From: Lentisphaerae bacterium GWF2_50_93
GTDB lineage: Bacteria > Verrucomicrobiota > Lentisphaeria > Victivallales > GWF2-50-93
Assembly: GCA_001804815.1 (NCBI GenBank)
Contig: MHBI01000087.1
Span: forward strand, 73,558-122,500
Direction of reading: 5' to 3'
Length of the DNA stretch: 48,943 bases
Position numbers and translations under genes: made by a program. Below the pieces are notes generated by a model. It searched no databases, was not told the DNA's origin, and worked only from the letters and a program-made list of their open reading frames with translations. The first letter of the stretch is position 1. Every line of letters begins with the position of its first letter. This document shows, in pieces, positions 40,731-48,943 of this stretch.

Positions 40731-41537
40731 ATGAAGCACGAATATCGAATATCGAATGTCGAATATCGAAGTTCGAAGGCTTCGGAAATAAAAAATTCTT
40801 TCACCCTTATCGAACTATTGGTGGCCCGTTCGACAAACTCAGGACGACGAGTAACTTTTGAAAAATTCACATTGATTGAATTACTCGTCGTGATCGCTAT
40901 CATCGCAATCCTGGCGGCCCTGCTGTTGCCCGCCCTGGGAATGGCAAAGGAAGTGGCGATCAAGATACAGTGCATGAACAACATGAAGCAGCTCGGACTT
41001 GGCATGCACAACTACATGGCGGACTGGAACGGACACTTCCCCCCTCCGACGAGAAGCACGAATGCAGGCAGTCCAAGCTGGAAAGACCAGCTTACTCCAA
41101 GCCAGACAACTACTCCGAACATGTACAAGTGCCCGAGCCTGAAAGGCTATGTCGGAGACTCGTTCAACCTGGTCCCGGCTGTCTTCTACGGCATGAACAT
41201 GAAAATCCTGCATGTTGAAGCAGAGGCCAATACGGGCTCAAATACGATGAATCTTGAGTATTGCACGCCGAAGCCGGCATGGAAAATAAGGGACATGAGC
41301 AAGTGCGGCCTCATTTTTGAAACGAAGTCCAGCGAGCAGAGGGGCGGTTCGACGATCATTACGAATGTCCCTGGTTCCGCGCTCGGCAGGTTTGGAAATT
41401 TCACACGCCATCTGGGCAAGTCGAATATTCTTTACTCCGACGGCCATGCCGACACGAAGGATCCCGGAGACTACGCCACGCCTTCGGAGGGGAAGTTCTA
41501 TTTCTGGGAAGGCAGCGAGGCATGCGTGAATCCATAA
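40731..41537 (+). CDS. pseudopilin-like protein with duplicated prepilin motif
   Basis: 268 residues. GGAGGG lies 5 nt before the ATG. Seen: residues 1-23 are largely encoded by a CGAATATCGAA repeat. FTLIELLV is at 24-31, a 14-residue insert ARSTNSGRRVTFEK at 32-45, then a second FTLIELLVVIAII with the full hydrophobic helix from 46. The globular part follows and ends with ILYSDGHADTKD. The second copy is the one continuous with the helix, so it is probably the functional prepilin site, but both look cleavable. The two copies differ at many silent positions. Same family as the pseudopilin at 35409-36113. The next gene has the same insertion. Confidence 0.85.
   Translation: MKHEYRISNVEYRSSKASEIKNSFTLIELLVARSTNSGRRVTFEKFTLIELLVVIAIIAILAALLLPALGMAKEVAIKIQCMNNMKQLGLGMHNYMADWNGHFPPPTRSTNAGSPSWKDQLTPSQTTTPNMYKCPSLKGYVGDSFNLVPAVFYGMNMKILHVEAEANTGSNTMNLEYCTPKPAWKIRDMSKCGLIFETKSSEQRGGSTIITNVPGSALGRFGNFTRHLGKSNILYSDGHADTKDPGDYATPSEGKFYFWEGSEACVNP
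40733..40785 (+). repeat. CGAATATCGAA-type repeat at pseudopilin 5' end
   Basis: Tandem CGAATATCGAA/CGAATGTCGAA/CGAAGTTCGAA units form codons 2-20 of the pseudopilin gene. Same family as 14411-14528. It suggests repeat insertion at or near the original gene start. Confidence 0.6.
40824..40865 (+). repeat. in-frame 42-nt insert with TTCGACAAACTCAG core
   Basis: It codes 14 residues between two prepilin motifs. The first 30 nt differ at only two positions from 41649-41678, much closer than the flanking codons. Its ACGACGAGT (40844-40852) is the exact reverse complement of 40883-40891 in the second motif copy. Confidence 0.7.
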
Positions 41538-41579
41538 TTTTTCCTGACGGTAAAATTATAAAAATATTGAAGGTGCATC

Positions 41580-42452
41580 TTGAAGACAAAAATTGAAGAT
41601 CGGCTTTCGGCACTTGGAAACAGGTTCACCATCGTCGAGCTGCTGGTGGCCCGTTCGACAAGCTCGGGACGACGAGTAGCCTCATATATGTTTACCCTGA
41701 TTGAACTGCTCGTCGTAATTGCGATCATCGCAGTCCTGATCGCTCTTCTCCTTCCGGCCCTCAGCATGGCGAAGGAGACAGCCTATCTTGTGAACTGCCA
41801 GAGCAACCTGAAGCAGATAAGTGCGATGTTCGGGAATTATACGGGAGACTGGGACTTGCAGCTGCCACCTCCTGCGGCCCATGCCGATCATACCGGAGGC
41901 ATGAGTTCAAGATGGCCGTATGCCCTGTGCGGCTACAAATCCGGCGAAGGCGCCACTGCATTCGGCGCCGAACCCCTGAAGGCCAGCCACATCATTTTCA
42001 AATGTCCCGGCAAAAGGGGGAGGACCGACAACTGGCTCAATGCAAACAAGGGGAAGCCTGCACAGTGGTATGGCATGAACCTTTCCCTGGCTCCGCGTCT
42101 GCTCCCTGTTACATGCAATTGCGCAGGCTGTGCCGGGGATCCGCCCACAACTGCCGCAACCATGGAGACAAATCCTCATACATATACGGCTAAGAACGTG
42201 ACATATCTGACTTTTCCCGCATCTGCGGCGCTCGTGCTTGAAACCAGGGAGTCCATGCAGTATGCAGGCGGCCTTTTGATTGCCGCGGGATTCGCATGCC
42301 AGCAGAACCAGGACTTCCAACGGCATGTGAATGGAAGCTGCATCCTGTTCCTCGATGGACATGTCGAGAAACGGAACATAGGCAATATTCCGTTCTCAGT
42401 TACGGATGCCGAATCGAAGAAATTCTGGAGAGGCCGTGACGATGACAATTAA
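41580..42452 (+). CDS. pseudopilin-like protein with duplicated prepilin motif
   Basis: 290 residues from a TTG at 41580, which has AAGGTG at good spacing; no ATG lies before the first motif. Seen: FTIVELLV at 16-23, the insert ARSTSSGRRVASYM at 24-37, then FTLIELLVVIAII with the full helix from 38, then a Cys-rich globular part and a C-terminal LFLDGHVEKR. An ATG falls just before the second motif (41688), so a start there is possible but lacks an RBS. It follows the other interrupted pseudopilin by 42 nt and precedes the 1,385-residue secreted protein. Confidence 0.83.
   Translation: MKTKIEDRLSALGNRFTIVELLVARSTSSGRRVASYMFTLIELLVVIAIIAVLIALLLPALSMAKETAYLVNCQSNLKQISAMFGNYTGDWDLQLPPPAAHADHTGGMSSRWPYALCGYKSGEGATAFGAEPLKASHIIFKCPGKRGRTDNWLNANKGKPAQWYGMNLSLAPRLLPVTCNCAGCAGDPPTTAATMETNPHTYTAKNVTYLTFPASAALVLETRESMQYAGGLLIAAGFACQQNQDFQRHVNGSCILFLDGHVEKRNIGNIPFSVTDAESKKFWRGRDDDN
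41649..41690 (+). repeat. in-frame 42-nt insert with TTCGACAAGCTCGG core
   Basis: Same length and reading frame as 40824-40865. Its ACGACGAG (41669-41676) is the reverse complement of CTCGTCGT at 41709-41716 in the second motif copy. Only the last 12 nt differ strongly between the two inserts. Confidence 0.7.
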
Positions 42453-42501
42453 CCTCTTCCATTCGGAGAAATCATTAATCAAGGATTGAAAGGACATGCA
42501 T

Positions 42502-45500
42502 ATGAAAAGATTGCTTTTTGCTTTTGCAGTTTTTGTGGTTTGCTTTGCCGTGCAGGCGGAAGATCTATCCTCCATTGACCTGGTTGCAGGCAAGAAATGG
42601 CTGTTCTCTTTTGACAAGGAAAAGAAAGGGATCACCGAGAAATGGTCCAGTCCGGATTTCAATGACAGCACATGGAAGGAGATCAAGGTTCCGGCTTCAT
42701 GGAGTTCGCTGGGCATGCCGTACATGGGGGATGCCTGGTACAGGCTTTCAATCGATATTCCCGCTTCATGGAAGGACGAGAACCTCTTCATAAAGCTTCC
42801 ATGCATCGACGATGCGGACGAGAGCTACTTCAACGGAAAGAAGATCGGAGCCACCTCCAACCAGCATTTCAATGAACAGAGGGTATACAAGATCGACAAG
42901 GAGCTTGTCAAAGCCGGTGAGAAGAACGTGCTGGCCGTCAAAGTCTCCAACAACTACATGGACGGCGGAATATACAAGGGCGATGCGAAGATCGCGCGCT
43001 GCGGGGAGTTCAGGCAGATCCCGCAGCAGAAGTCAGAACCGATGAAGCTGGACTTCATGACTTCCGACGCATCTCTTTCAAAGCTTCTCGACAAGGAAAG
43101 CTGGAAGCATGGCTGCCGCGACGAGGGGACCGCCGATACGAAACCGAAGCTCAGCGCGCATAAGGGCGCATTCAATGGGAAGAACGCACTTGGTGTCGAC
43201 ATCTGGTATCCGAATTCAAGCATGGAGTTCATCGACTATAAGCTGCCTGCCGGCGCCAATGGCGATGTCTGGAAGCAGAACAGCTACAAATACATTTCCT
43301 TCTATTATAAGTCCAAGGAGGCTGAAGGCGAGATAAAGGTGGGATTCAGTTTCGGAAACTGGAGCTGGACAAGCAAAGGCACAAACTATCATGCGACGGT
43401 CTTCGTCAAGCCTGGCGACTGGACCAAGGTCGTGGTGCCATTCTCCCAGTTCAGCAAGGGCATAAGGAAGGATTTCAAGACTTTGGATTCGCTTGCCGGA
43501 CTCAATACCTTCCACATCGGATACAGGGGCAACGAGCTGAAGAAGGGCGGCGAAATCCTTTTTGCGGACTTCGAGGTCGGCCCGTACAGCTGCTCTCCCG
43601 AGGCTTCAGGAATCGGGATCGAAGGTGTCTGGCTCTTTAATAAGGATGAGAACGATGTCGGACTGAAGGAAGGCTGGGAGAAGCCGGAGTTCAATGATTC
43701 TACGTGGACGCCTCTCTGGGTGAGCGACAACTGGGAGAAGGAGAAGGATTTCAATAAATATGACGGTGCAGGCTGGTACCGCGCAAAGGTTTTCATACCT
43801 GAATCATGGAAGAAACTTCCGATCGACATAAATCTGGGCAGGACGGATGATACTGGCGAATTGTTCTTCAATGGAACGTCCATTGCTAAGACAGAGAAGA
43901 TCGGCCAGGTCCTGGGTGGATTGATCCCACCTGAAACCGTGAAGCCAGGAGCAGTCAATACGATTGCCGTGCGAATTCTCGACAAGGGCCAGGGCGGCGG
44001 GTTTGATGGCGGAGTATTTGAAATGGCACCGGTGTTCTCCGGAGTCTATGTCTGCAACGCCGGAACTTCGTCCGGAAAGCTTGCGGTCCCTGAAAAGTTC
44101 GACATGGGTGCCAGGCCCGGACAGCTTTACGAAATCGTCTTCAATGTTCCATCGATGGTTGCCGCCGACAAGAAGCTCAAGCTTGACTATGTGCTGATCG
44201 ATTATTTCCACAGGAAGATCAAGGAGGGTGCTGTAGAACTTGGTGACGAGAAGGACGGGATGCTTTCGGCGGCGGTCAGCCTTTCGAAGGAGGAATCCCG
44301 CCAGCTCTTCTATTCCGAGAAGTTCGACTACTCGGTGCAGATCAGGGACAGCAAAGACGGACTTGTGATTGCTGATGCAGGCCTCAGGTTGCAGCTGTGC
44401 TATGAATCCCGTGACAATCTCTCCCTTTCGGCGCTGGCGGAAAAATTCGAGGACACCCCATACGGAAAGCTGAAGCTGATAGATGAAATTGATTGTTCTG
44501 TTGATCCATCCCAGGACGAGCATCCATACAAGGAAGGCGGAATCAGCGAGAGCTGGGTCGGACGCAAGGCCTATTGCACCTGGAAGAAAGGGGTGACCGT
44601 CGAGGAGTTCCGGGGCAGGAAATACCGACAGGCCGACAACAACGAGTGGTTCGGTTACCGTGTCGGGCGCGGGAAGATCACGCCGCACGGCGCATATATA
44701 TTAAGGATAGAGTATCCTGAGGACAAGACGCGCTATGTTCCGATGAGCATCGAGGCCGGCAGGAACTACCAGGGCACGGGCTTCAAGACCGGGGCCGGAC
44801 CTGATGATCCGATTGACAATTATCCTCTCAGCGGAAAATACGAGTGGTACGACAATCTTGTGTTTCCTGACGAGAAGGACTACGGCTATCTCGGGAACCG
44901 CAAGACGAGCACGGAGAATGGCTTCTGGTTCTTCATGATGGCGCCATCTAGGATCTATGTGCCCCACTACCAGAGCGGACCTGCTGCCGCGCGAGTGAAA
45001 CTTTATGAGATTAAAGATGTCGAGAAGTATTATCCGAAGATAAATCTCCCCGAAGGCGAGCCGCAGAGAGTCCTGATGGCCGACTGGGAGAGACAGCCGG
45101 AAGCTTTCCCTGAAGACGTGATGAAACATGCGAAATTCATAGGCCTTAACATGATCAGCCCGGTGATCCAGAAATGGGCCAGCATGGCCTTCTGGCCCAC
45201 GAAACTTGGATTCAGGCAGGAAGATCCTCTGGTTCCATTCGCTGCTCTTCCCGAAGGACAGACAGCTAAGACCTGGGACGAGTTCCTTGCGGCTTCCGCA
45301 AAAGTAGGAATAAAGATATTGCCGCGTGTCGAATATGGCGGGAGCAGCGCTCTTCCGAAAGAAGCAATTGCAATTGGTCCCGATGGCAACAAGTCAGGTG
45401 TCGGACGATTCGCGACCTGGGGCGCAAACCTTCTCAATCCTGCGACCTGGGACGAGTTTTCCACGATGATAGACGAACTTGTCGCCGAAAAGATAAAGGA

Positions 45501-46656
45501 CAGCCCGCAGATCTCCGGAATGCTCTGGCGTATGAGGAATGATCGAATGGTCATCAGCTACGGCGAGGAGGATGTAAAGCTGTTCTGCAGGGAGACCGGG
45601 ACAAAGCTGCCGGATTTCGACAAGGACGATGCCGAACCTGAAGCGAAGCCAGAGGCCAAGGGCAAGGACGCGAAGAAGGCTCCCGTAAAGAAAAAGAAGG
45701 AGAAAGGTCCGGCCAATCCGTATTCCGTATGGGCCGCAAAGGGCGATATCGCAAAGCAGTACCAGGACTGGTGGCATAAGAAGCGCCTTGAGTTCCACAA
45801 GAAAATCATAGCGAAGCTGCAAGCGATAAGACCGGATCTCAAGCTCTACTACTATAACTGGGACGAGGACGGTTGGAATTTGGGCCTGAGCAATAATGCC
45901 ACCAACAAGCCCCAGGACTGGACCGACATGTACGATGTCAACAAGTCGGCCGAGTTCCACAACAAGAGGAGCGAGCTTCGCAAGCAGTACAAGGATGCTG
46001 ACTATCTCGACATGCTCAGGAAGATGCCGCTCCAGCACGACAAGGTGCAGATGGAGCTGTACCGCGATGTGAAAGGCATGGTCTTTTTCGCGCCGATACA
46101 TTGGAGATATCTTGCCGACAACGATCCTTACATCAATTATTTCCAGACCGGCGACGGCCTTGCCATGTGCAACATGTACAACTACGAGGAGAAGCAGAGG
46201 TGGAATGTGCAGGGACACAACCATGAGTCGTGCGAGATGACGCCTGCCGGACCGGCATTCTCGATGGCGGAGGAAGTACTGTGCTGCTTCCACGGGGATC
46301 CTGACGTGATCACCTGCACGACCTACACCTATGGACGCGGGTTCATTGATGCGCACCGTCGTTTCGCGCAGGCGTTCCTGGCGCTCCCAGCTACAAAGGG
46401 GACAGTTGTCAAGAATGATAACGCCGATATGAAGCTGAGGACATATCAGTCGAAGAACGGCACGTACGTCGGAGTCGTCCACAAGGGGATGAAGCCTGCG
46501 AAGCTCGCAGTTTCAGTGCCCGGCGCATGGAAAGGCTCGGAGACGGTGACGGATCTTGTGACGGGCAAGTCCGTGAATGCGCAGGTGAAGGACGGCAATT
46601 TGGTGTTTGATATTGATGCCGGGCCGATGGAGCTTGACAGCTATCTGGTCAAATAA
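42502..46656 (+). CDS. very large secreted GH2-like / TIM-barrel protein
   Basis: About 1,384 residues; the ATG at 42502 has AGGA 7 nt upstream (a second ATG at 42496 is too close). Seen: a signal peptide at about 1-20, and a GH2-type sugar-binding jelly roll at about 30-150 with WSSPDFNDSTWKEIKVPASW. A carbohydrate-binding-like domain at about 185-365 contains VDIWYPNSSMEFIDYKLP. A second GH2-type jelly roll lies at about 375-515 with WEKPEFNDSTWTPLWVSDNW. A beta-rich region follows, then a TIM-barrel-like part at about 850-1290. The barrel contains a Lys/Ala-rich insert at about 1043-1072 (KKAPVKKKKEKGP). Catalytic residues are not assigned. Probably an exported glycosidase or binding protein. 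It lies between two pseudopilin genes and shares its N-terminal plan with the gene at 47443. Confidence 0.75.
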   Translation: MKRLLFAFAVFVVCFAVQAEDLSSIDLVAGKKWLFSFDKEKKGITEKWSSPDFNDSTWKEIKVPASWSSLGMPYMGDAWYRLSIDIPASWKDENLFIKLPCIDDADESYFNGKKIGATSNQHFNEQRVYKIDKELVKAGEKNVLAVKVSNNYMDGGIYKGDAKIARCGEFRQIPQQKSEPMKLDFMTSDASLSKLLDKESWKHGCRDEGTADTKPKLSAHKGAFNGKNALGVDIWYPNSSMEFIDYKLPAGANGDVWKQNSYKYISFYYKSKEAEGEIKVGFSFGNWSWTSKGTNYHATVFVKPGDWTKVVVPFSQFSKGIRKDFKTLDSLAGLNTFHIGYRGNELKKGGEILFADFEVGPYSCSPEASGIGIEGVWLFNKDENDVGLKEGWEKPEFNDSTWTPLWVSDNWEKEKDFNKYDGAGWYRAKVFIPESWKKLPIDINLGRTDDTGELFFNGTSIAKTEKIGQVLGGLIPPETVKPGAVNTIAVRILDKGQGGGFDGGVFEMAPVFSGVYVCNAGTSSGKLAVPEKFDMGARPGQLYEIVFNVPSMVAADKKLKLDYVLIDYFHRKIKEGAVELGDEKDGMLSAAVSLSKEESRQLFYSEKFDYSVQIRDSKDGLVIADAGLRLQLCYESRDNLSLSALAEKFEDTPYGKLKLIDEIDCSVDPSQDEHPYKEGGISESWVGRKAYCTWKKGVTVEEFRGRKYRQADNNEWFGYRVGRGKITPHGAYILRIEYPEDKTRYVPMSIEAGRNYQGTGFKTGAGPDDPIDNYPLSGKYEWYDNLVFPDEKDYGYLGNRKTSTENGFWFFMMAPSRIYVPHYQSGPAAARVKLYEIKDVEKYYPKINLPEGEPQRVLMADWERQPEAFPEDVMKHAKFIGLNMISPVIQKWASMAFWPTKLGFRQEDPLVPFAALPEGQTAKTWDEFLAASAKVGIKILPRVEYGGSSALPKEAIAIGPDGNKSGVGRFATWGANLLNPATWDEFSTMIDELVAEKIKDSPQISGMLWRMRNDRMVISYGEEDVKLFCRETGTKLPDFDKDDAEPEAKPEAKGKDAKKAPVKKKKEKGPANPYSVWAAKGDIAKQYQDWWHKKRLEFHKKIIAKLQAIRPDLKLYYYNWDEDGWNLGLSNNATNKPQDWTDMYDVNKSAEFHNKRSELRKQYKDADYLDMLRKMPLQHDKVQMELYRDVKGMVFFAPIHWRYLADNDPYINYFQTGDGLAMCNMYNYEEKQRWNVQGHNHESCEMTPAGPAFSMAEEVLCCFHGDPDVITCTTYTYGRGFIDAHRRFAQAFLALPATKGTVVKNDNADMKLRTYQSKNGTYVGVVHKGMKPAKLAVSVPGAWKGSETVTDLVTGKSVNAQVKDGNLVFDIDAGPMELDSYLVK

Positions 46657-46694
46657 ATTTTCAGCGGTGCTGAAGATTTATAAACAGGAGGAAC

Positions 46695-47402
46695 ATGAAG
46701 AAATATCACTTCACTTTGATAGAACTCCTAGTCGTGATTGCGATCATCGCAATTCTGGCGGCGCTGCTCCTGCCGGCGCTGAAGAGCGCGAAGGAGATGG
46801 CCAAGTCAGCCCTCTGCATGAACAACCAGAAGCAGATCACCACGGCCATGTTCCTCTATGCATCTGACTGCAACGATTTGATAAGCGTACACCGCTGGGC
46901 CTCTCCCCCAGACTACTGGTGGAGCCAGTTCCTGAACGGCTCCATGAGCGGCGGCGGATCCTATCTCACCAAGAAGGCCGTCTACGGCTGCCCTTCAAAT
47001 AAATATTACAACGATGACCTGGAAAACTACAACGGCTGGAAGAGCTATGCGATCTATGTAGCCCGTTCAGACACCGAGTATGCCACCAAGGGCTTTCGTT
47101 TCAAATTCGAATTGATTAATGGCGGAGCCTGGTGGTCGTTCCACAACCTCAAGGCCGTGGACAAGGCCTCAGGAATAATCCTACTTGCCGACAGCATATC
47201 GTACCGGGACGTATATTATGAGCACTGCTACGGAAGATTCTCGCCGACGACGCTGATCGAGAACTTGGGCGGCGGCGGAGGAAGCATACACATAACCCAC
47301 AGGAAAGTCTCCAACGTCTCATTTTTCGACGGCCATGTGGAATCCCTCAATCCGGACGGACTCTTTGGCACGGCGTCGCGGGTTTACACATATCAATATT
47401 GA
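46695..47402 (+). CDS. pseudopilin-like protein
   Basis: 235 residues. AGGAGG lies just before the ATG. Seen: a five-residue leader MKKYH, then an uninterrupted FTLIELLVVIAII and the rest of the hydrophobic helix, then a globular domain with YWWSQFLNGSM and the C-terminal VSFFDGHVESL (H-X9-DG-like pattern). Same family as 35409-36113. It lies 38 nt after the 1,385-residue secreted protein and 40 nt before the next one, so the three are probably one transcription unit. It serves as the normal comparison for the two interrupted pseudopilins. Confidence 0.9.
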   Translation: MKKYHFTLIELLVVIAIIAILAALLLPALKSAKEMAKSALCMNNQKQITTAMFLYASDCNDLISVHRWASPPDYWWSQFLNGSMSGGGSYLTKKAVYGCPSNKYYNDDLENYNGWKSYAIYVARSDTEYATKGFRFKFELINGGAWWSFHNLKAVDKASGIILLADSISYRDVYYEHCYGRFSPTTLIENLGGGGGSIHITHRKVSNVSFFDGHVESLNPDGLFGTASRVYTYQY

Positions 47403-47442
47403 TCATATAAATGAAAATTAAAATAATGAATCAGGAGGAATC

Positions 47443-48943
47443 ATGAAAAACGGCAATCTTATACTGGTGGCCATTATATTGTTTCTTGCGAATTTAGCAG
47501 TAGCTGCAGAGCTGAAACCATTCACTGCAAATGGCGATTCGATCAGTCTTGACGGGACCTGGCTGTTTCAGGTTGACAACAAGGAGAAAGAAGGGGTTGG
47601 GCTGAAGGAAGGCTGGGAGAAGGCTGATTACGACGACTCCGGCTGGAAGACCATAAAAGCCGGCTCATCCTGGGAAACTCAGGGGCACAATTATGACGGG
47701 GTCGCCTGGTACCGGCAGAAAGTCCTGGTTCCTGCAGATTGGAAAAATGACACTTTGCTGTTCAACCTTGGGCGTCCCGATGATCGTGGTGAAGTTTATT
47801 TCAACGGCGAGAAAGTTGCAGAAGTCAAGGTGTTCGGTCCGCATTTTGTCTTTAAAGTACCGAGTGAAAAGATCAAATTCGGCTCCGATAACTCCATTGC
47901 GGTCCGCGTCGCCGACTGGTATAAGGAAGGTGGTTTGAATGACGGCAGCTTTTCGATCCAGCGGTTCGCACCTTTGGGCACCGGCAAATCAGACAGCAAG
48001 ATATCTGAGCCGATGAAGCTGTCGCTGACCCAGGATCTGAAGGATGGGCTCCTGGAGGACAAGCGCTGGGAATACGGCTGGAGGGACGATGGCACGAGCG
48101 ATACCAGGCCCAAGATGGGAGTTTCGCGCGGTGCATGCAAGGGCGGCGATGCGGTTGTCATGGATGTCTGGTATCCCAATTCGCAGGAATATGTCGATTA
48201 CTACCTGAAGAACGGCGAGAAGGGGGCTGACTGGAAGAAGAAAGGATACGACTACATTTCATTCTGGTACAAGAGCGAGATCAGCGGGGAGATCCAGGTA
48301 AAGCTGAACCAGGGGAAGATCCGCTGGAAGAACGGGGGAGGAACAAGTTACAGTGCCAGAGTCTTTGTGGAGGCAGGCGACTGGAAAAAGGTAATCCTAC
48401 CGTTTTCCGCGTTCACCAGAAATTCCGGACATGGCAACACGCCGCAGGAATTAAGCGATCCTTCATTTGCGGACGCGCTGGTGCTGGGATATGGCAACCA
48501 TGAGCTTCAAAAGCCCGGTAAAATCCTTTTCGCGCACTTTCAGGCGGGCGCTTTCCAGGTGGCCGCGGAAGGACAGCCGATATCTCTCGCAGGTCTATGG
48601 AAATTCAAGTTGGATGATCAACGTCCCGACGGTACAAAGTCAGTATTTAAGAAAGATACCGACGAAAGCAAGAGGGACAGTGCGGGATATGGACTCGAGC
48701 TCGGCTGGAGCAAGCCTGACTTTGATGACAAGTCCTGGGATATAATCTCAATACCGGGTTCCTGGGAGAGCCAGGGCTATTCATATGACGGTCCGGCCTG
48801 GTACCGGCAGAAAGTTTTCATTCCTGAAGACTGGAAAGGCAAGCCTCTCCGCCTGCGGCTGGGACAGCCGGACGACCGCGGCGAACTCTACTGGAACGGG
48901 AACGAAATCCTGAAGTTTGAAAAATTCGGTCCTGAATTTGATA
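47443..48943 (+). CDS. large secreted GH2-like protein (3' end outside window)
   Basis: Open from the ATG at 47443 to the window edge (500 codons), with AGGAGG 5 nt upstream. Seen: signal peptide MKNGNLILVAIILFLANLA, and a GH2-type jelly roll at about 35-165 with GTWLFQVDNKEKEGVGLKEG and YNGVAWYRQK-like YDGVAWYRQK. A carbohydrate-binding-like domain at about 180-375 contains VMDVWYPNSQEYVDYYLK. A second GH2-type jelly roll runs from about 385 with WESQGYSYDGPAWYRQK. The order jelly roll, binding domain, jelly roll is the same as in the 42502-46656 protein, so these are paralogs. A catalytic part probably follows beyond the window. Confidence 0.85.
   Translation, partial: MKNGNLILVAIILFLANLAVAAELKPFTANGDSISLDGTWLFQVDNKEKEGVGLKEGWEKADYDDSGWKTIKAGSSWETQGHNYDGVAWYRQKVLVPADWKNDTLLFNLGRPDDRGEVYFNGEKVAEVKVFGPHFVFKVPSEKIKFGSDNSIAVRVADWYKEGGLNDGSFSIQRFAPLGTGKSDSKISEPMKLSLTQDLKDGLLEDKRWEYGWRDDGTSDTRPKMGVSRGACKGGDAVVMDVWYPNSQEYVDYYLKNGEKGADWKKKGYDYISFWYKSEISGEIQVKLNQGKIRWKNGGGTSYSARVFVEAGDWKKVILPFSAFTRNSGHGNTPQELSDPSFADALVLGYGNHELQKPGKILFAHFQAGAFQVAAEGQPISLAGLWKFKLDDQRPDGTKSVFKKDTDESKRDSAGYGLELGWSKPDFDDKSWDIISIPGSWESQGYSYDGPAWYRQKVFIPEDWKGKPLRLRLGQPDDRGELYWNGNEILKFEKFGPEFD

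Noticed and set aside
40800..40865. Simple target-site duplication by a transposon
   Set aside because: The two motif copies differ at many silent positions, so a recent direct duplication of one site does not fit.
45394..46482. 362-residue minus-strand frame
   Set aside because: Antisense shadow of the large secreted GH2-like protein; no start signal and no domain.

Overview
The window looks like chromosomal DNA of a PVC-group bacterium, most probably a Lentisphaerae/Victivallales-type organism. Four pseudopilin-type genes carry the FTLIELLVVIAII N-terminus and sit next to large secreted glycoside-hydrolase-like proteins. There are also paired FAD oxidoreductases, Gfo/Idh/MocA and ThuA genes, many AraC-type regulators, and numerous short dispersed palindromes. 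This placement is inference from gene content; no rRNA or tRNA gene was recognised.

Layout. 1-2822: 3' part of an RND efflux pump. 3050-7137: retron-type reverse transcriptase, a structured 230-nt intergenic segment, and a large SF2 helicase, together a candidate retron-like defence locus. 7155-10322: exported coiled-coil/TPR protein. 10615-17449: core genes (glycosyltransferase, purA, galK, dxr, rseP). 17572-21001: FHA protein, a RAYT transposase fused in frame to thiamine-phosphate synthase, and a TatD-like hydrolase. 21141-25629: minus-strand catabolic cluster (SGNH hydrolase, two FAD oxidoreductases, 2-hydroxyacid dehydrogenase) opposite a PocR/AraC regulator. 26671-28438: AT-richer island with an Mrr nuclease and a REP-associated tyrosine transposase (RAYT) flanked by its REPs. 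28701-31686: Gfo/Idh/MocA and ThuA genes opposite an AraC regulator, with a perfect 22-bp inverted repeat between them. 31702-38327: minus-strand group of two dehydrogenases, a pseudopilin and a 1225-residue glycoside hydrolase, opposite another AraC regulator. 39592-48943: GntR/LacI-type regulator, then pseudopilins alternating with very large secreted GH2-like proteins; the last runs off the window.

How it works together. Most accessory genes appear to serve carbohydrate uptake and breakdown under local AraC or GntR regulators. Defence and selfish elements are interleaved: the retron-like locus, Mrr, and two RAYTs with at least two REP families. The most unusual signals are (1) the RT / three-stem RNA / helicase arrangement, (2) covarying REP hairpins with a GTAG foot shared between the RAYT locus and distant sites, (3) the RAYT-ThiE fusion reading through REP palindromes, and (4) two adjacent pseudopilin genes that each carry the same 14-codon insertion and a duplicated prepilin motif.
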